From Cedecea sp000277545 (GTDB taxonomy: Bacteria > Pseudomonadota > Gammaproteobacteria > Enterobacterales > Enterobacteriaceae): DNA of 64,000 nt. A model generated the notes under the pieces. The model did no database searches. It saw nothing but the letters and a program-made list of their open reading frames with translations, and was not told the origin of the DNA. Location of the stretch: NCBI GenBank assembly GCA_050847315.1, contig CP193791.1; one strand, 5' to 3'. How positions within the stretch are numbered: position 1 is the stretch's first letter; each line of letters starts with the position of its first letter. Of this stretch, positions 49,512 to 56,805 are shown piece by piece. Made by a program: the position numbers and the translations under genes.

Positions 49512-51316
49512 TGGAAGGTTCTGATTTACTGTTGGCGGGGGTGTTGTTTCTCTTCGCGGCGGTTGTTGCTGTCCCGGTTGCCGCACGTTTAGGTATTGGC
49601 GCCGTGCTGGGTTATTTGCTGGCAGGTATCGCTATTGGTCCCTGGGGCTTAGGGTTTATCAGCGATGTTGATGAAATCCTGCATTTCTCCGAACTGGGCG
49701 TGGTGTTCCTGATGTTTATCATCGGGCTGGAGCTGAATCCGTCGAAGCTATGGCAACTGAGGCGCTCTATCTTTGGCGTTGGGGCGGCGCAGGTGATTCT
49801 CAGCGCGGTGGTGCTCGCGGGCCTGCTGATGCTGACGAATTTTTCCTGGCAGGCGGCAGTGGTGGGCGGCATCGGCCTTGCGATGTCTTCCACAGCGATG
49901 GCGCTGCAGCTGATGCGCGATAAAAGCATGAACCGCAGCGAATCCGGTCAGCTAGGCTTTTCGGTCCTTCTGTTCCAGGATCTGGCGGTGATCCCGGCGC
50001 TGGCGCTGGTGCCGCTGCTGGCCGGAAACGGCGACGATCATACCGACTGGATTAAAGTCGGCCTGAAGGCGTTGGCGTTTATCGGCATGCTATTGGGCGG
50101 GCGCTATTTGCTTCGCCCGGTTTTCCGCTTTATTGCCGGCTCCGGGGTGCGTGAAGTCTTTACCGCGGCTTCGTTGTTGCTGGTCCTTGGCTCGGCGCTG
50201 TTTATGGATGCGCTTGGGTTCTCTATGGCCTTGGGGACGTTTCTGGCTGGCGTGCTGCTGGCGGAAAGTGAATATCGCCACGAGCTTGAGATTGCTATCG
50301 ATCCGTTCAAAGGCCTGCTGCTGGGGCTGTTCTTTATCTCTGTTGGCATGGCACTGAATCTGGGCGTTTTGTTCACCCATTTACTGTGGATTGCAGTGAG
50401 CGTGGTTGCGCTGGTGGCGGTGAAAGCCACCATTTTGTATGGCCTGTCGCGGGTGTATGGTTTGCGCAGCTCTGAGCGGCTGCAGTTTGCGGGCGTGCTA
50501 AGCCAGGGCGGCGAATTTGCCTTCGTGCTGTTTTCCGCGGCGGCCTCACAGAAGCTGTTCCAGGGCGATCAAATGCCGCTGCTGCTGGTCACGGTTACGC
50601 TGTCGATGATGACCACGCCGCTGCTGATGAAAGGTGTGGATGCGATTCTTGCCCGGCGGTTTAATCCGGGCGAGGAAACAGAGGAGACGCCTTACGTTGA
50701 GGACGATCATCCGCAGGTTATCATCGTCGGATTTGGGCGTTTTGGTCAGGTGATAGGCCGCCTATTGATGGCGAATAAGATGCGTATCACCGTTCTTGAA
50801 CGGGATATCAGCGCCGTAAGCCTGATGAGAAAATACGGTTATAAGGTGTATTACGGCGATGCGACGGAAGTGGAACTGTTGCGTTCGGCGGGAGCGGAAG
50901 AGGCCAAATCCATTGTTATCACCTGCAATGAGCCGGAAGATACGATGCGGATAGTCCATCTCTGTCAACAACACTTTCCACATCTTGCCATACTGGCGCG
51001 TGCTCGCGGCCGCGTAGAGGCACATGAATTGTTGCAGGCCGGCGTTAAACTGTTCTCGCGTGAAACCTTTTCCAGCGCCCTTGAGCTTGGGCGTAAGGCC
51101 TTGCTCACGCTGGGTATGCATCCTCACCAGGCGCACCGGGCTCAATTACATTTCCGCCGACTGGATATGCGTATGCTGCGTGAACTGATGCCAATTCATA
51201 CGGACAGTGCGCAGATTTCCAGGGTGCGGGAAGCCCGGCGTGAGCTGGAAGATATTTTTGAACGTGAAATGCAGCAAGAGCGTCGGCAGCTGGACGGCTG
51301 GGACGAATTTGAATAA
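49511..51316 (+). CDS. kefB: KefB, glutathione-gated K+/H+ antiporter
   Basis: 601 residues, the E. coli length, from the ATG at 49511. About twelve membrane spans of the CPA2 exchanger family fill residues 1-385. A cytoplasmic RCK/TrkA-N domain (VIIVGFGRFGQVIG, near 403-416) binds nucleotide and glutathione. Glutathione keeps it shut; glutathione adducts of electrophiles open it, and K+ loss acidifies and protects the cytoplasm. Translationally coupled to kefG. Confidence 0.97.
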   Translation: MEGSDLLLAGVLFLFAAVVAVPVAARLGIGAVLGYLLAGIAIGPWGLGFISDVDEILHFSELGVVFLMFIIGLELNPSKLWQLRRSIFGVGAAQVILSAVVLAGLLMLTNFSWQAAVVGGIGLAMSSTAMALQLMRDKSMNRSESGQLGFSVLLFQDLAVIPALALVPLLAGNGDDHTDWIKVGLKALAFIGMLLGGRYLLRPVFRFIAGSGVREVFTAASLLLVLGSALFMDALGFSMALGTFLAGVLLAESEYRHELEIAIDPFKGLLLGLFFISVGMALNLGVLFTHLLWIAVSVVALVAVKATILYGLSRVYGLRSSERLQFAGVLSQGGEFAFVLFSAAASQKLFQGDQMPLLLVTVTLSMMTTPLLMKGVDAILARRFNPGEETEETPYVEDDHPQVIIVGFGRFGQVIGRLLMANKMRITVLERDISAVSLMRKYGYKVYYGDATEVELLRSAGAEEAKSIVITCNEPEDTMRIVHLCQQHFPHLAILARARGRVEAHELLQAGVKLFSRETFSSALELGRKALLTLGMHPHQAHRAQLHFRRLDMRMLRELMPIHTDSAQISRVREARRELEDIFEREMQQERRQLDGWDEFE

Positions 51317-51327
51317 GGGTGAAGCCA

Positions 51328-51528
51328 ATGTCAGTGCGTAAGCGTTTTATTGCCGGGGCCGTTTGTCCCAAATGCCAGGCTAAGGATTCTCTCGCGCTGT
51401 GGCGCGAGAACAACATTGATATCGTTGAGTGCGTAAAGTGTGGCCATCAGATGCGAGAGGCCGACAAGCAGGTTCGCGAGCACGTTCGCGAGCAGGAGCA
51501 AGTGATAGGGATTTTTCATCCCGACTAG
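51328..51528 (+). CDS. yheV: YheV, zinc-ribbon small protein
   Basis: 66 residues from the ATG at 51328, the E. coli length; a GTG three codons earlier is the alternative. Two CxxC knuckles (CPKC and CVKC) form a zinc ribbon. Function is unknown. It starts 11 bases after kefB and is probably part of the kefGB transcript. Confidence 0.92.
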   Translation: MSVRKRFIAGAVCPKCQAKDSLALWRENNIDIVECVKCGHQMREADKQVREHVREQEQVIGIFHPD

Positions 51529-51626
51529 CGAGATGGAGCAGCTTTTTTTAAGCTAGAGGGTACAGCGGCGCAGATTTCCGCTACAATCGGCGCCAGTTTT
51601 TTCCCTACGCTCGTTCAGGAGATATC

Positions 51627-52211
51627 ATGAAAGTAGCAAAAGACCTGGTGGTCAGCCTGGCCTATCAGGTACGTACAGAAGACGGTGTGTTGGTCGATGA
51701 GTCTCCGGTGAGCGCGCCGCTGGACTACCTGCACGGTCACGGCTCCCTGATTTCTGGCCTGGAAACGGCGCTGGATGGTCACGAAGTTGGCGACAAGTTT
51801 GACGTTGAAGTGGGCGCGAACGACGCTTACGGTCAGTACGACGAAAACCTGGTGCAGCGCGTACCGAAAGACGTCTTCATGGGCGTTGACGAGCTGCAGG
51901 TTGGTATGCGCTTTATGGCGGAAACCGATCAGGGTCCAGTGCCGGTCGAAATTACCGAAGTGGAAGACGAGCACGTTGTGGTTGACGGTAACCACATGCT
52001 GGCCGGCCAGAACCTGAAATTCAACGTGGAAGTTGTTGCTATCCGCGAAGCGACCGCTGAAGAGCTGGCCCATGGCCACGTTCACGGTGAGCACGACCAT
52101 CATCACGACCACGATCACGAGGGTTGCTGCGGTGGTCACGGCCACGATCACGACCATGGTCACGAGCATGGTAAAGGTGGTTGCGGTAACGGCGGCTGTG
52201 GTTGCCACTGA
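51627..52211 (+). CDS. slyD: SlyD, metallochaperone and FKBP-type isomerase
   Basis: 194 residues. The FKBP domain (KDLVVSLAYQVRTEDG, about 1-70 and 130-145) encloses the IF chaperone insert. The final ~48 residues are almost entirely His, Gly, Asp and Cys (for example HDHHHDHDHEGCCGG) and bind nickel and other metals. SlyD supplies nickel for hydrogenase maturation and assists folding. A GGAGA ribosome site precedes it and a terminator follows. Confidence 0.97.
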   Translation: MKVAKDLVVSLAYQVRTEDGVLVDESPVSAPLDYLHGHGSLISGLETALDGHEVGDKFDVEVGANDAYGQYDENLVQRVPKDVFMGVDELQVGMRFMAETDQGPVPVEITEVEDEHVVVDGNHMLAGQNLKFNVEVVAIREATAEELAHGHVHGEHDHHHDHDHEGCCGGHGHDHDHGHEHGKGGCGNGGCGCH

Positions 52212-52225
52212 TCGCTGTGAATGAG

Positions 52226-52250
52226 AAAAGGCCGCATTAGCGGCCTTTTT
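52226..52250. terminator. slyD terminator (bidirectional with slyX)
   Basis: AAAAGGCCGC-ATTA-GCGGCCTTTTTT, a strong GC stem with a T-run on the plus strand and an A-run before it that serves slyX on the minus strand. Confidence 0.93.
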
Positions 52251-52262
52251 TACGTCTGTTAT

Positions 52263-52481
52263 TCAGTAATGCGGCGGCGGCGTCTCTTCGGACTCTGAAG
52301 CGATCATCGACGGCTGGCTGGCCTTGAGCTTTTCAACCAGCAGACGGAAATGCTCGCGAAGTTTGACCATCTCAAGCTCGTGCGCCGTCACGGTCTGGTT
52401 CAGCTCTTCAATCGTAATCTCCTGAAAGGCAAGACGACTCTCGAGATCTTCCAGCCGTTGTTCGGTGGATTTAGTGTGCAT
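52263..52481 (-). CDS. slyX: SlyX, small coiled-coil protein
   Basis: 72 residues from the ATG at 52481, with GAGGAA upstream; the frame stays open for 39 more codons, but those run into the fkpA promoter region and match nothing. A heptad-like helix (ESRLAFQEITIEELN) predicts a coiled coil, and the tail is EETPPPHY as in E. coli. Function unknown. Confidence 0.93.
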   Translation of the reverse strand: MHTKSTEQRLEDLESRLAFQEITIEELNQTVTAHELEMVKLREHFRLLVEKLKASQPSMIASESEETPPPHY

Positions 52482-52568
52482 GGCGGTTCCTCTTTTGCCT
52501 GCGCGATGGACAATATGCGGTGATTTTACTGAAAATGACCCAGCTTTACAGCGCAGAAGCACGTTGAA

Positions 52569-52598
52569 GGAAACTTCTTTAAACAAAAAGAATCTCAA
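52569..52598 (+). promoter_or_regulatory. Candidate sigma-E promoter of fkpA
   Basis: GGAAACTT at 52569-52576 and TCTCAA at 52593-52598 with a 16-base spacer resemble the sigma-E consensus. fkpA is a sigma-E gene in E. coli. A leader of about 110 bases would result. Confidence 0.6.
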
Positions 52599-52711
52599 TT
52601 TGACTCGATAACTCGCTGAGAGATTGTGTAGATTTCTTTCACGACGTTATAGTACGTCACTTAGCTTATTTGAAACCCTGGGGTGAGAGGCCCCGGCCCT
52701 TGGAGAAATGG

Positions 52712-53539
52712 ATGAAATCATTATTTAAAGTAACGCTTCTGGCGACCACAATGGCCGTTGCCCTTAATGCCCCTGCTTTTGCGGCGCCTGCTGCAGCGAA
52801 AGATGCACCTGCGGCTCAGGCTGACAGCAAAGCGGCCTTTAAGAACGACGACCAGAAAGCTGCCTATGCATTAGGCGCATCGCTCGGGCGTTACATGGAA
52901 AACTCCCTGAAAGAGCAGGAGAAACTGGGGATCACCCTGGACAAGGCTCAGCTGATCGCGGGCGTACAGGATGCGTTTGCGGATAAGAGCAAACTGTCTG
53001 ACCAGGAAATCGAACAGACTCTGCAGGCGTTCGAGACTCGCGTAAAAGCCTCCGCTCAGGAGAAAATGGAGAAAGACGCTAAAGAGAACGCGGACAAAGG
53101 CAAAGCCTTCCGTGATGCTTTCGCCAAAGAGAAAGGCGTTAAAACGTCTTCTACCGGCCTGATGTATAAAGTTGAGAAAGACGGTACCGGTGATGCGCCG
53201 AAGGATACCGATACCGTTGTGGTTAACTACAAAGGTACGCTGATCGACGGTAAAGAGTTTGATAACTCCTATACCCGCGGTGAGCCACTGTCCTTCCGCC
53301 TTGATGGCGTGATCCCAGGCTGGACCGAAGGCCTGAAAAACATCAAGAAAGGCGGCAAGATCAAGCTGGTTATTCCACCAGAGCTGGCTTATGGCAAAAC
53401 CGGCGTGCCGGGGATCCCTGCCAACTCTACGCTGGTGTTTGAAGTTGAGCTGCTGGACATTAAACAAGCGCCAAAAGCTGACGCTAAGCCAGCCGCTGCT
53501 GCAGATGCTAAAGCCGCTGACGCAGCCAAAAGCAAGTAA
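52712..53539 (+). CDS. fkpA: FkpA, periplasmic FKBP-type isomerase and chaperone
   Basis: 275 residues from the ATG at 52712, with TGGAG upstream. A signal peptide ends at AFA near residue 25. The N-terminal helical dimerisation domain covers about 40-140, and the FKBP domain (VVVNYKGTLIDGKEFDNS to VFEVELLDI) about 155-250. The alanine/lysine-rich tail is a few residues longer than in E. coli. It folds envelope proteins under stress. A strong terminator follows. Confidence 0.96.
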   Translation: MKSLFKVTLLATTMAVALNAPAFAAPAAAKDAPAAQADSKAAFKNDDQKAAYALGASLGRYMENSLKEQEKLGITLDKAQLIAGVQDAFADKSKLSDQEIEQTLQAFETRVKASAQEKMEKDAKENADKGKAFRDAFAKEKGVKTSSTGLMYKVEKDGTGDAPKDTDTVVVNYKGTLIDGKEFDNSYTRGEPLSFRLDGVIPGWTEGLKNIKKGGKIKLVIPPELAYGKTGVPGIPANSTLVFEVELLDIKQAPKADAKPAAAADAKAADAAKSK

Positions 53540-53556
53540 TTAGCAGGTTGTTTGAG

Positions 53557-53586
53557 CCGCCGCCCACCGGGCGGCGGTTTTGTTTT
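53557..53586 (+). terminator. fkpA terminator
   Basis: CCGCCGCCC-ACC-GGGCGGCGG, a perfect 9-bp GC stem followed by TTTTGTTTTT. Confidence 0.95.
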
Positions 53587-53591
53587 TGGCA

Positions 53592-53636
53592 CCAGTCTTT
53601 ATTCCCCCCACGCGTAATGAGGAGAATAAAGACTGG
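53592..53636. repeat. 13-bp perfect inverted repeat
   Basis: CCAGTCTTTATTC and GAATAAAGACTGG with a 19-base spacer, just after the fkpA terminator. Two more G-C pairs extend inward past one mismatch. It does not look like a terminator, as no T-run follows on either side. Confidence 0.75.
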
Positions 53637-53815
53637 AAAGCACATCTTACGTTGTATTACCTTAGCGGGCAGCGTTTCAACCGAGTATGAGTCTGCCCTG
53701 ACACCATCAAAGCGCGACAGGCTCTCTTTAGAGTAAATTGCTGGCAACGTCTTTTATTCATAACACGCTCAATTTGCAGCAATAAAAATAATGGACGAAG
53801 TCTGCTGATTTACCC

Positions 53816-53849
53816 CAAACGCCCGAGAACCCCGTTGTCCGGACGTTTG
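53816..53849 (+). promoter_or_regulatory. Stem-loop in the yheO leader
   Basis: CAAACGCCCG and CGGACGTTTG pair at 9 of 10 positions over a 14-base loop, ending 29 bases before the yheO ATG and close to its GAGAGGG ribosome site. Confidence 0.5.
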
Positions 53850-53878
53850 TCATCAATCTGAGAGGGTGGTATTTTTTC

Positions 53879-54607
53879 ATGTCCAATTCGCTTTTAACCA
53901 ACGAAACCAGTGAACTTGATTTGCTGGACCAGCGTCCTTTTGAACAAACCGACTTCGAAATATTAAAATCCTATGAAGCGGTCGTGGACGGGTTAGCGAT
54001 GCTGATTGGCTCCCATTGCGAAATCGTTCTGCACTCCCTGCAGGACCTGAAATGTTCAGCTATTCGTATCGCTAATGGTGAGCATACCGGGCGAAAAATA
54101 GGCTCGCCAATTACCGATCTGGCCTTGCGCATGCTGCACGATATGACCGGGGCCGACAGCAGCGTCTCTAAATGCTACTTCACTCGTGCAAAAAGCGGTG
54201 TTCTGATGAAGTCGGTGACGATTGCGATTCGCAACCGCGACCAGCGTGTGATTGGTTTGCTTTGCATTAACATGAACCTCGACGTGCCGTTCTCCCAGAT
54301 CATGTCGACCTTTATTCCACCGGAAACTCAGGATCAGGAAGTGCCGTCTTCGGTAAACTTTGCGTCCTCCGTGGAGGATCTGGTGATGCAAACGCTGGAA
54401 TTCACGATTGAAGAAGTGAATGCCGACCGTAACGTCTCAAATAACGCCAAGAACCGCCAGATAGTGCTCAACCTCTATGAAAAAGGGATCTTCGACATCA
54501 AAGATGCCATCAACCAGGTTGCCGATCGGCTGAACATTTCCAAACACACCGTTTATCTCTACATTCGCCAGTTCAAAAACGGCGACTTCCTCGGTCAGGA
54601 TAAGTAA
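53879..54607 (+). CDS. yheO: YheO, PAS/HTH transcriptional regulator (DauR family)
   Basis: 242 residues. The N-terminal YheO-type PAS-like domain covers about 25-140 (MLIGSHCEIVLHSLQD; VIGLLCINMNLDV). The C-terminal helix-turn-helix (FDIKDAINQVADRLNISKHT, about 206-225) is of the HTH_22 type. Homologues such as DauR regulate D-arginine use in Pseudomonas; the target here is unknown. The stop overlaps the tusD start by one base, so it is read with tusDCB. Confidence 0.9.
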   Translation: MSNSLLTNETSELDLLDQRPFEQTDFEILKSYEAVVDGLAMLIGSHCEIVLHSLQDLKCSAIRIANGEHTGRKIGSPITDLALRMLHDMTGADSSVSKCYFTRAKSGVLMKSVTIAIRNRDQRVIGLLCINMNLDVPFSQIMSTFIPPETQDQEVPSSVNFASSVEDLVMQTLEFTIEEVNADRNVSNNAKNRQIVLNLYEKGIFDIKDAINQVADRLNISKHTVYLYIRQFKNGDFLGQDK

Positions 54608-54993
54608 TGCGTTTTGCCTTGATGGTTACTGGTCCGGCTTATGGGACGCAGCAGGCAAGCAGTGCATTGCTGTTTGCCCGGGCGTTGCTGGCGGAAGGAC
54701 ACTCGCTGGAGAGCGTTTTTTTCTACCGTGAAGGGATTTATAACGCCAATCAGCTGACCGCCCCGGCAAGCGATGAAGTTGATCTTGTCCGTGAGTGGCA
54801 GAGCCTGAGCGCGCAGCACGGTGTGGCTCTGCATATTTGCGTGGCTGCGGCATTGCGTCGCGGTGTGACCGATGAAGAGCAGGCCAAATCTTTGGGGCTC
54901 AAGGTGAGTAATCTCCAGCCTGGCTTTACGCTTAGCGGCCTCGGGGCGCTGGCAGAATCCGCGCTTACCTGCGAAAGAATGGTGCAGTTCTAA
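54607..54993 (+). CDS. tusD: TusD, sulphur-relay protein
   Basis: 128 residues, DsrE fold. The persulphide-carrying cysteine is C78 in ALHICVAAALRRG. In the TusBCD heterohexamer TusD accepts sulphur from TusA and passes it to TusE and MnmA for 2-thiouridine at the tRNA wobble position. Starts within the yheO stop and overlaps tusC by one base (TAATG). Confidence 0.96.
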   Translation: MRFALMVTGPAYGTQQASSALLFARALLAEGHSLESVFFYREGIYNANQLTAPASDEVDLVREWQSLSAQHGVALHICVAAALRRGVTDEEQAKSLGLKVSNLQPGFTLSGLGALAESALTCERMVQF

Positions 54994-55352
54994 TGAAACG
55001 TGTCGCTTTTGTTTTTCGATCGGCGCCGCACGGCTGCACGGCTGGCCGGGAAGGGCTGGATGCATTATTGGCGACGTCGGCACTGTCAGAAGATATCGGC
55101 GTGTTCTTTGTTGGCGATGGCGTTCTACAGCTGCTGCCGGGGCAACAGCCTGCCAAAGTGCTGGGCAGGGATTACATCGCCACTTTCCGCATTTTGCCGC
55201 TGTACGATATTGAACAGTGTTTCCTTTGCGCTGCCTCAGTAAGGGAAAGAGGGCTTTCGGGGCAGGCATCCTGGGTTATCGATGCGGAAGCGCTTGAGCC
55301 TGATGCGCTTCGGGAAAAACTGAATCAGTACGATGTGGTACTTACCTTCTGA
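54993..55352 (+). CDS. tusC: TusC, sulphur-relay protein
   Basis: 119 residues, DsrF-like fold (VAFVFRSAPHGCTAGREGLDA). It is a non-catalytic partner in TusBCD. Start overlaps the tusD stop; tusB begins 8 bases after its stop. Confidence 0.96.
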   Translation: MKRVAFVFRSAPHGCTAGREGLDALLATSALSEDIGVFFVGDGVLQLLPGQQPAKVLGRDYIATFRILPLYDIEQCFLCAASVRERGLSGQASWVIDAEALEPDALREKLNQYDVVLTF

Positions 55353-55359
55353 GGCTCCT

Positions 55360-55647
55360 ATGCTGCATACCTTACGTCAGTCGCCCTTCCAGTGTGATAT
55401 CACCGAGATTCTGCGTTATGCCCAGCCTGGTGACGATTTACTGCTTATTGAAGACGGCGTGATTGCCGCGCTGAATGGCAGCCGGGCGCTTGAATTACTG
55501 CTTTCCGCCCCCATTACTGTTAGCGCTCTGCAAGAAGATGTTGAGGCTCGTGGCCTCTCTGCTCAAATTTCGTCCAAAATTGAGCCTGTCGGCTATACTG
55601 ACTTCGTCAGATTAACGATAAAACATAGCCAGCAGTTCGCCTGGTGA
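55360..55647 (+). CDS. tusB: TusB, sulphur-relay protein
   Basis: 95 residues from the ATG at 55360 (MLHTLRQSPF), the E. coli length; the frame stays open upstream only within tusC. DsrH family, with YTDFVRLTIKH near the C-terminus. Completes the TusBCD complex. The str operon promoter begins about 20 bases downstream. Confidence 0.95.
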   Translation: MLHTLRQSPFQCDITEILRYAQPGDDLLLIEDGVIAALNGSRALELLLSAPITVSALQEDVEARGLSAQISSKIEPVGYTDFVRLTIKHSQQFAW

Positions 55648-55668
55648 GGGCGGATCGCTGTATATTTC

Positions 55669-55697
55669 TTGACACCTTTTCGGCTCAGCCCTAAAAT
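55669..55697 (+). promoter_or_regulatory. str operon promoter
   Basis: TTGACA (55669-55674), a 17-base spacer and TAAAAT (55692-55697) make a near-ideal sigma-70 promoter. It is followed by the leader palindrome CCTCATA-TTA-TATGAGG at 55705-55721. Confidence 0.9.
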
Positions 55698-55771
55698 TCT
55701 GCGTCCTCATATTATATGAGGCCGTTTTATTACGTGTTTACGAAGCAAAAGCTAAAACCAGGAGCTATTTA

Positions 55772-56146
55772 ATGGCAACAGTTAACCAGCTGGTTCGCAA
55801 ACCACGCGTACGCAAAGTTGCAAAAAGCAACGTGCCTGCGCTGGAAGCTTGCCCGCAAAAACGTGGTGTATGTACCCGTGTATATACCACCACTCCTAAA
55901 AAACCAAACTCCGCACTGCGTAAAGTTTGCCGTGTGCGTTTGACTAACGGTTTTGAAGTCACCTCCTACATCGGCGGTGAAGGTCACAACCTGCAGGAAC
56001 ACTCCGTGATCCTGATCCGTGGTGGTCGTGTTAAAGACCTGCCAGGTGTTCGCTACCACACCGTTCGTGGTGCGCTTGACTGCTCCGGCGTTAAAGACCG
56101 TAAGCAATCTCGCTCCAAGTATGGCGTGAAGCGTCCTAAGGCTTAA
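55772..56146 (+). CDS. rpsL: 30S ribosomal protein S12
   Basis: 124 residues. The streptomycin-sensitive positions look wild type: TTPKKPNSALRK around K43 and GGRVKDLPGVRYH around K88. S12 sits at the decoding centre. First gene of rpsL-rpsG-fusA-tufA, with an AGGAG ribosome site. Confidence 0.99.
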   Translation: MATVNQLVRKPRVRKVAKSNVPALEACPQKRGVCTRVYTTTPKKPNSALRKVCRVRLTNGFEVTSYIGGEGHNLQEHSVILIRGGRVKDLPGVRYHTVRGALDCSGVKDRKQSRSKYGVKRPKA

Positions 56147-56241
56147 TGGTTCTCCGTTAAGTAAGGCCAAACGTTTTAAATTAATGTCAAAATAAACTCT
56201 TTGAGTTTTGGACAATCCTGAATTAACAACGGAGTATTCCT
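56147..56241 (+). promoter_or_regulatory. rpsL-rpsG spacer, probable S7 feedback site
   Basis: 95 bases between S12 and S7. In E. coli S7 binds the equivalent RNA and represses translation of the distal str genes. Sequence here contains short pairing segments, but I could not confirm the full E. coli fold. Confidence 0.45.
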
Positions 56242-56712
56242 ATGCCACGTCGTCGCGTGATTGGTCAGCGTAAAATTCTGCCGGATCCTAAGTTCGGATC
56301 AGAGCTGCTGGCTAAATTTGTAAATATCCTGATGGTAGATGGTAAAAAATCTACTGCAGAATCTATCGTTTATACCGCGCTGGAAACCCTGGCTCAGCGT
56401 TCTGGTAAAAACGAGCTGGAAGCTTTCGAAGTCGCTCTGGACAACGTCCGTCCGACCGTCGAAGTTAAGTCCCGCCGTGTAGGTGGTTCTACTTACCAGG
56501 TTCCAGTTGAAGTTCGTCCGGTTCGTCGTAATGCTCTGGCAATGCGTTGGATCGTTGAAGCTGCTCGTAAACGCGGTGATAAATCCATGGCTCTTCGCCT
56601 GGCGAATGAACTGTCTGATGCTGCAGAAAACAAAGGCACTGCAGTGAAGAAACGTGAAGACGTTCACCGTATGGCTGAAGCCAACAAGGCGTTCGCTCAC
56701 TACCGTTGGTAA
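56242..56712 (+). CDS. rpsG: 30S ribosomal protein S7
   Basis: 156 residues, starting MPRRRVIGQRKILPDPKFG. S7 nucleates the 30S head by binding 16S rRNA and is the autoregulator of the str operon in E. coli. Length equals the short 156-residue form. Confidence 0.98.
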   Translation: MPRRRVIGQRKILPDPKFGSELLAKFVNILMVDGKKSTAESIVYTALETLAQRSGKNELEAFEVALDNVRPTVEVKSRRVGGSTYQVPVEVRPVRRNALAMRWIVEAARKRGDKSMALRLANELSDAAENKGTAVKKREDVHRMAEANKAFAHYRW

Positions 56713-56805
56713 TAAATCCTTCGTAGTGTTACCCAAGCGGGCGCTTCATGAAGCTGCCCGCTTTGGGTTACTTAACTTGAACGTCCCAGGATATAGAGGA
56801 ATCAA

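Larger units (their letters stand above)
53540..53878. other. fkpA-yheO intergenic region
   Basis: 339 bases without a convincing gene. It holds the fkpA terminator (53557-53580), a 13-bp perfect inverted repeat (53592-53636), and an imperfect 10-bp stem-loop (53816-53849) just before the yheO ribosome site. A yheO promoter should lie in 53640-53815 but none stands out. Confidence 0.7.

Noticed and set aside
51540..51554. AGCTT-TTTTTA-AGCT stem after yheV as a terminator
   Set aside because: Only a short weak stem without GC pairs; not enough to call.
52080..52205. Repetitive CACGATCACGACCA-like DNA as a possible repeat array
   Set aside because: It encodes the His-rich SlyD tail; the repetition is protein-driven, not a CRISPR or tandem-repeat locus.
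52482..52598. 39-codon upstream extension of slyX
   Set aside because: It would run through the fkpA promoter region, and the ATG at 52481 has a good ribosome site and the family length.
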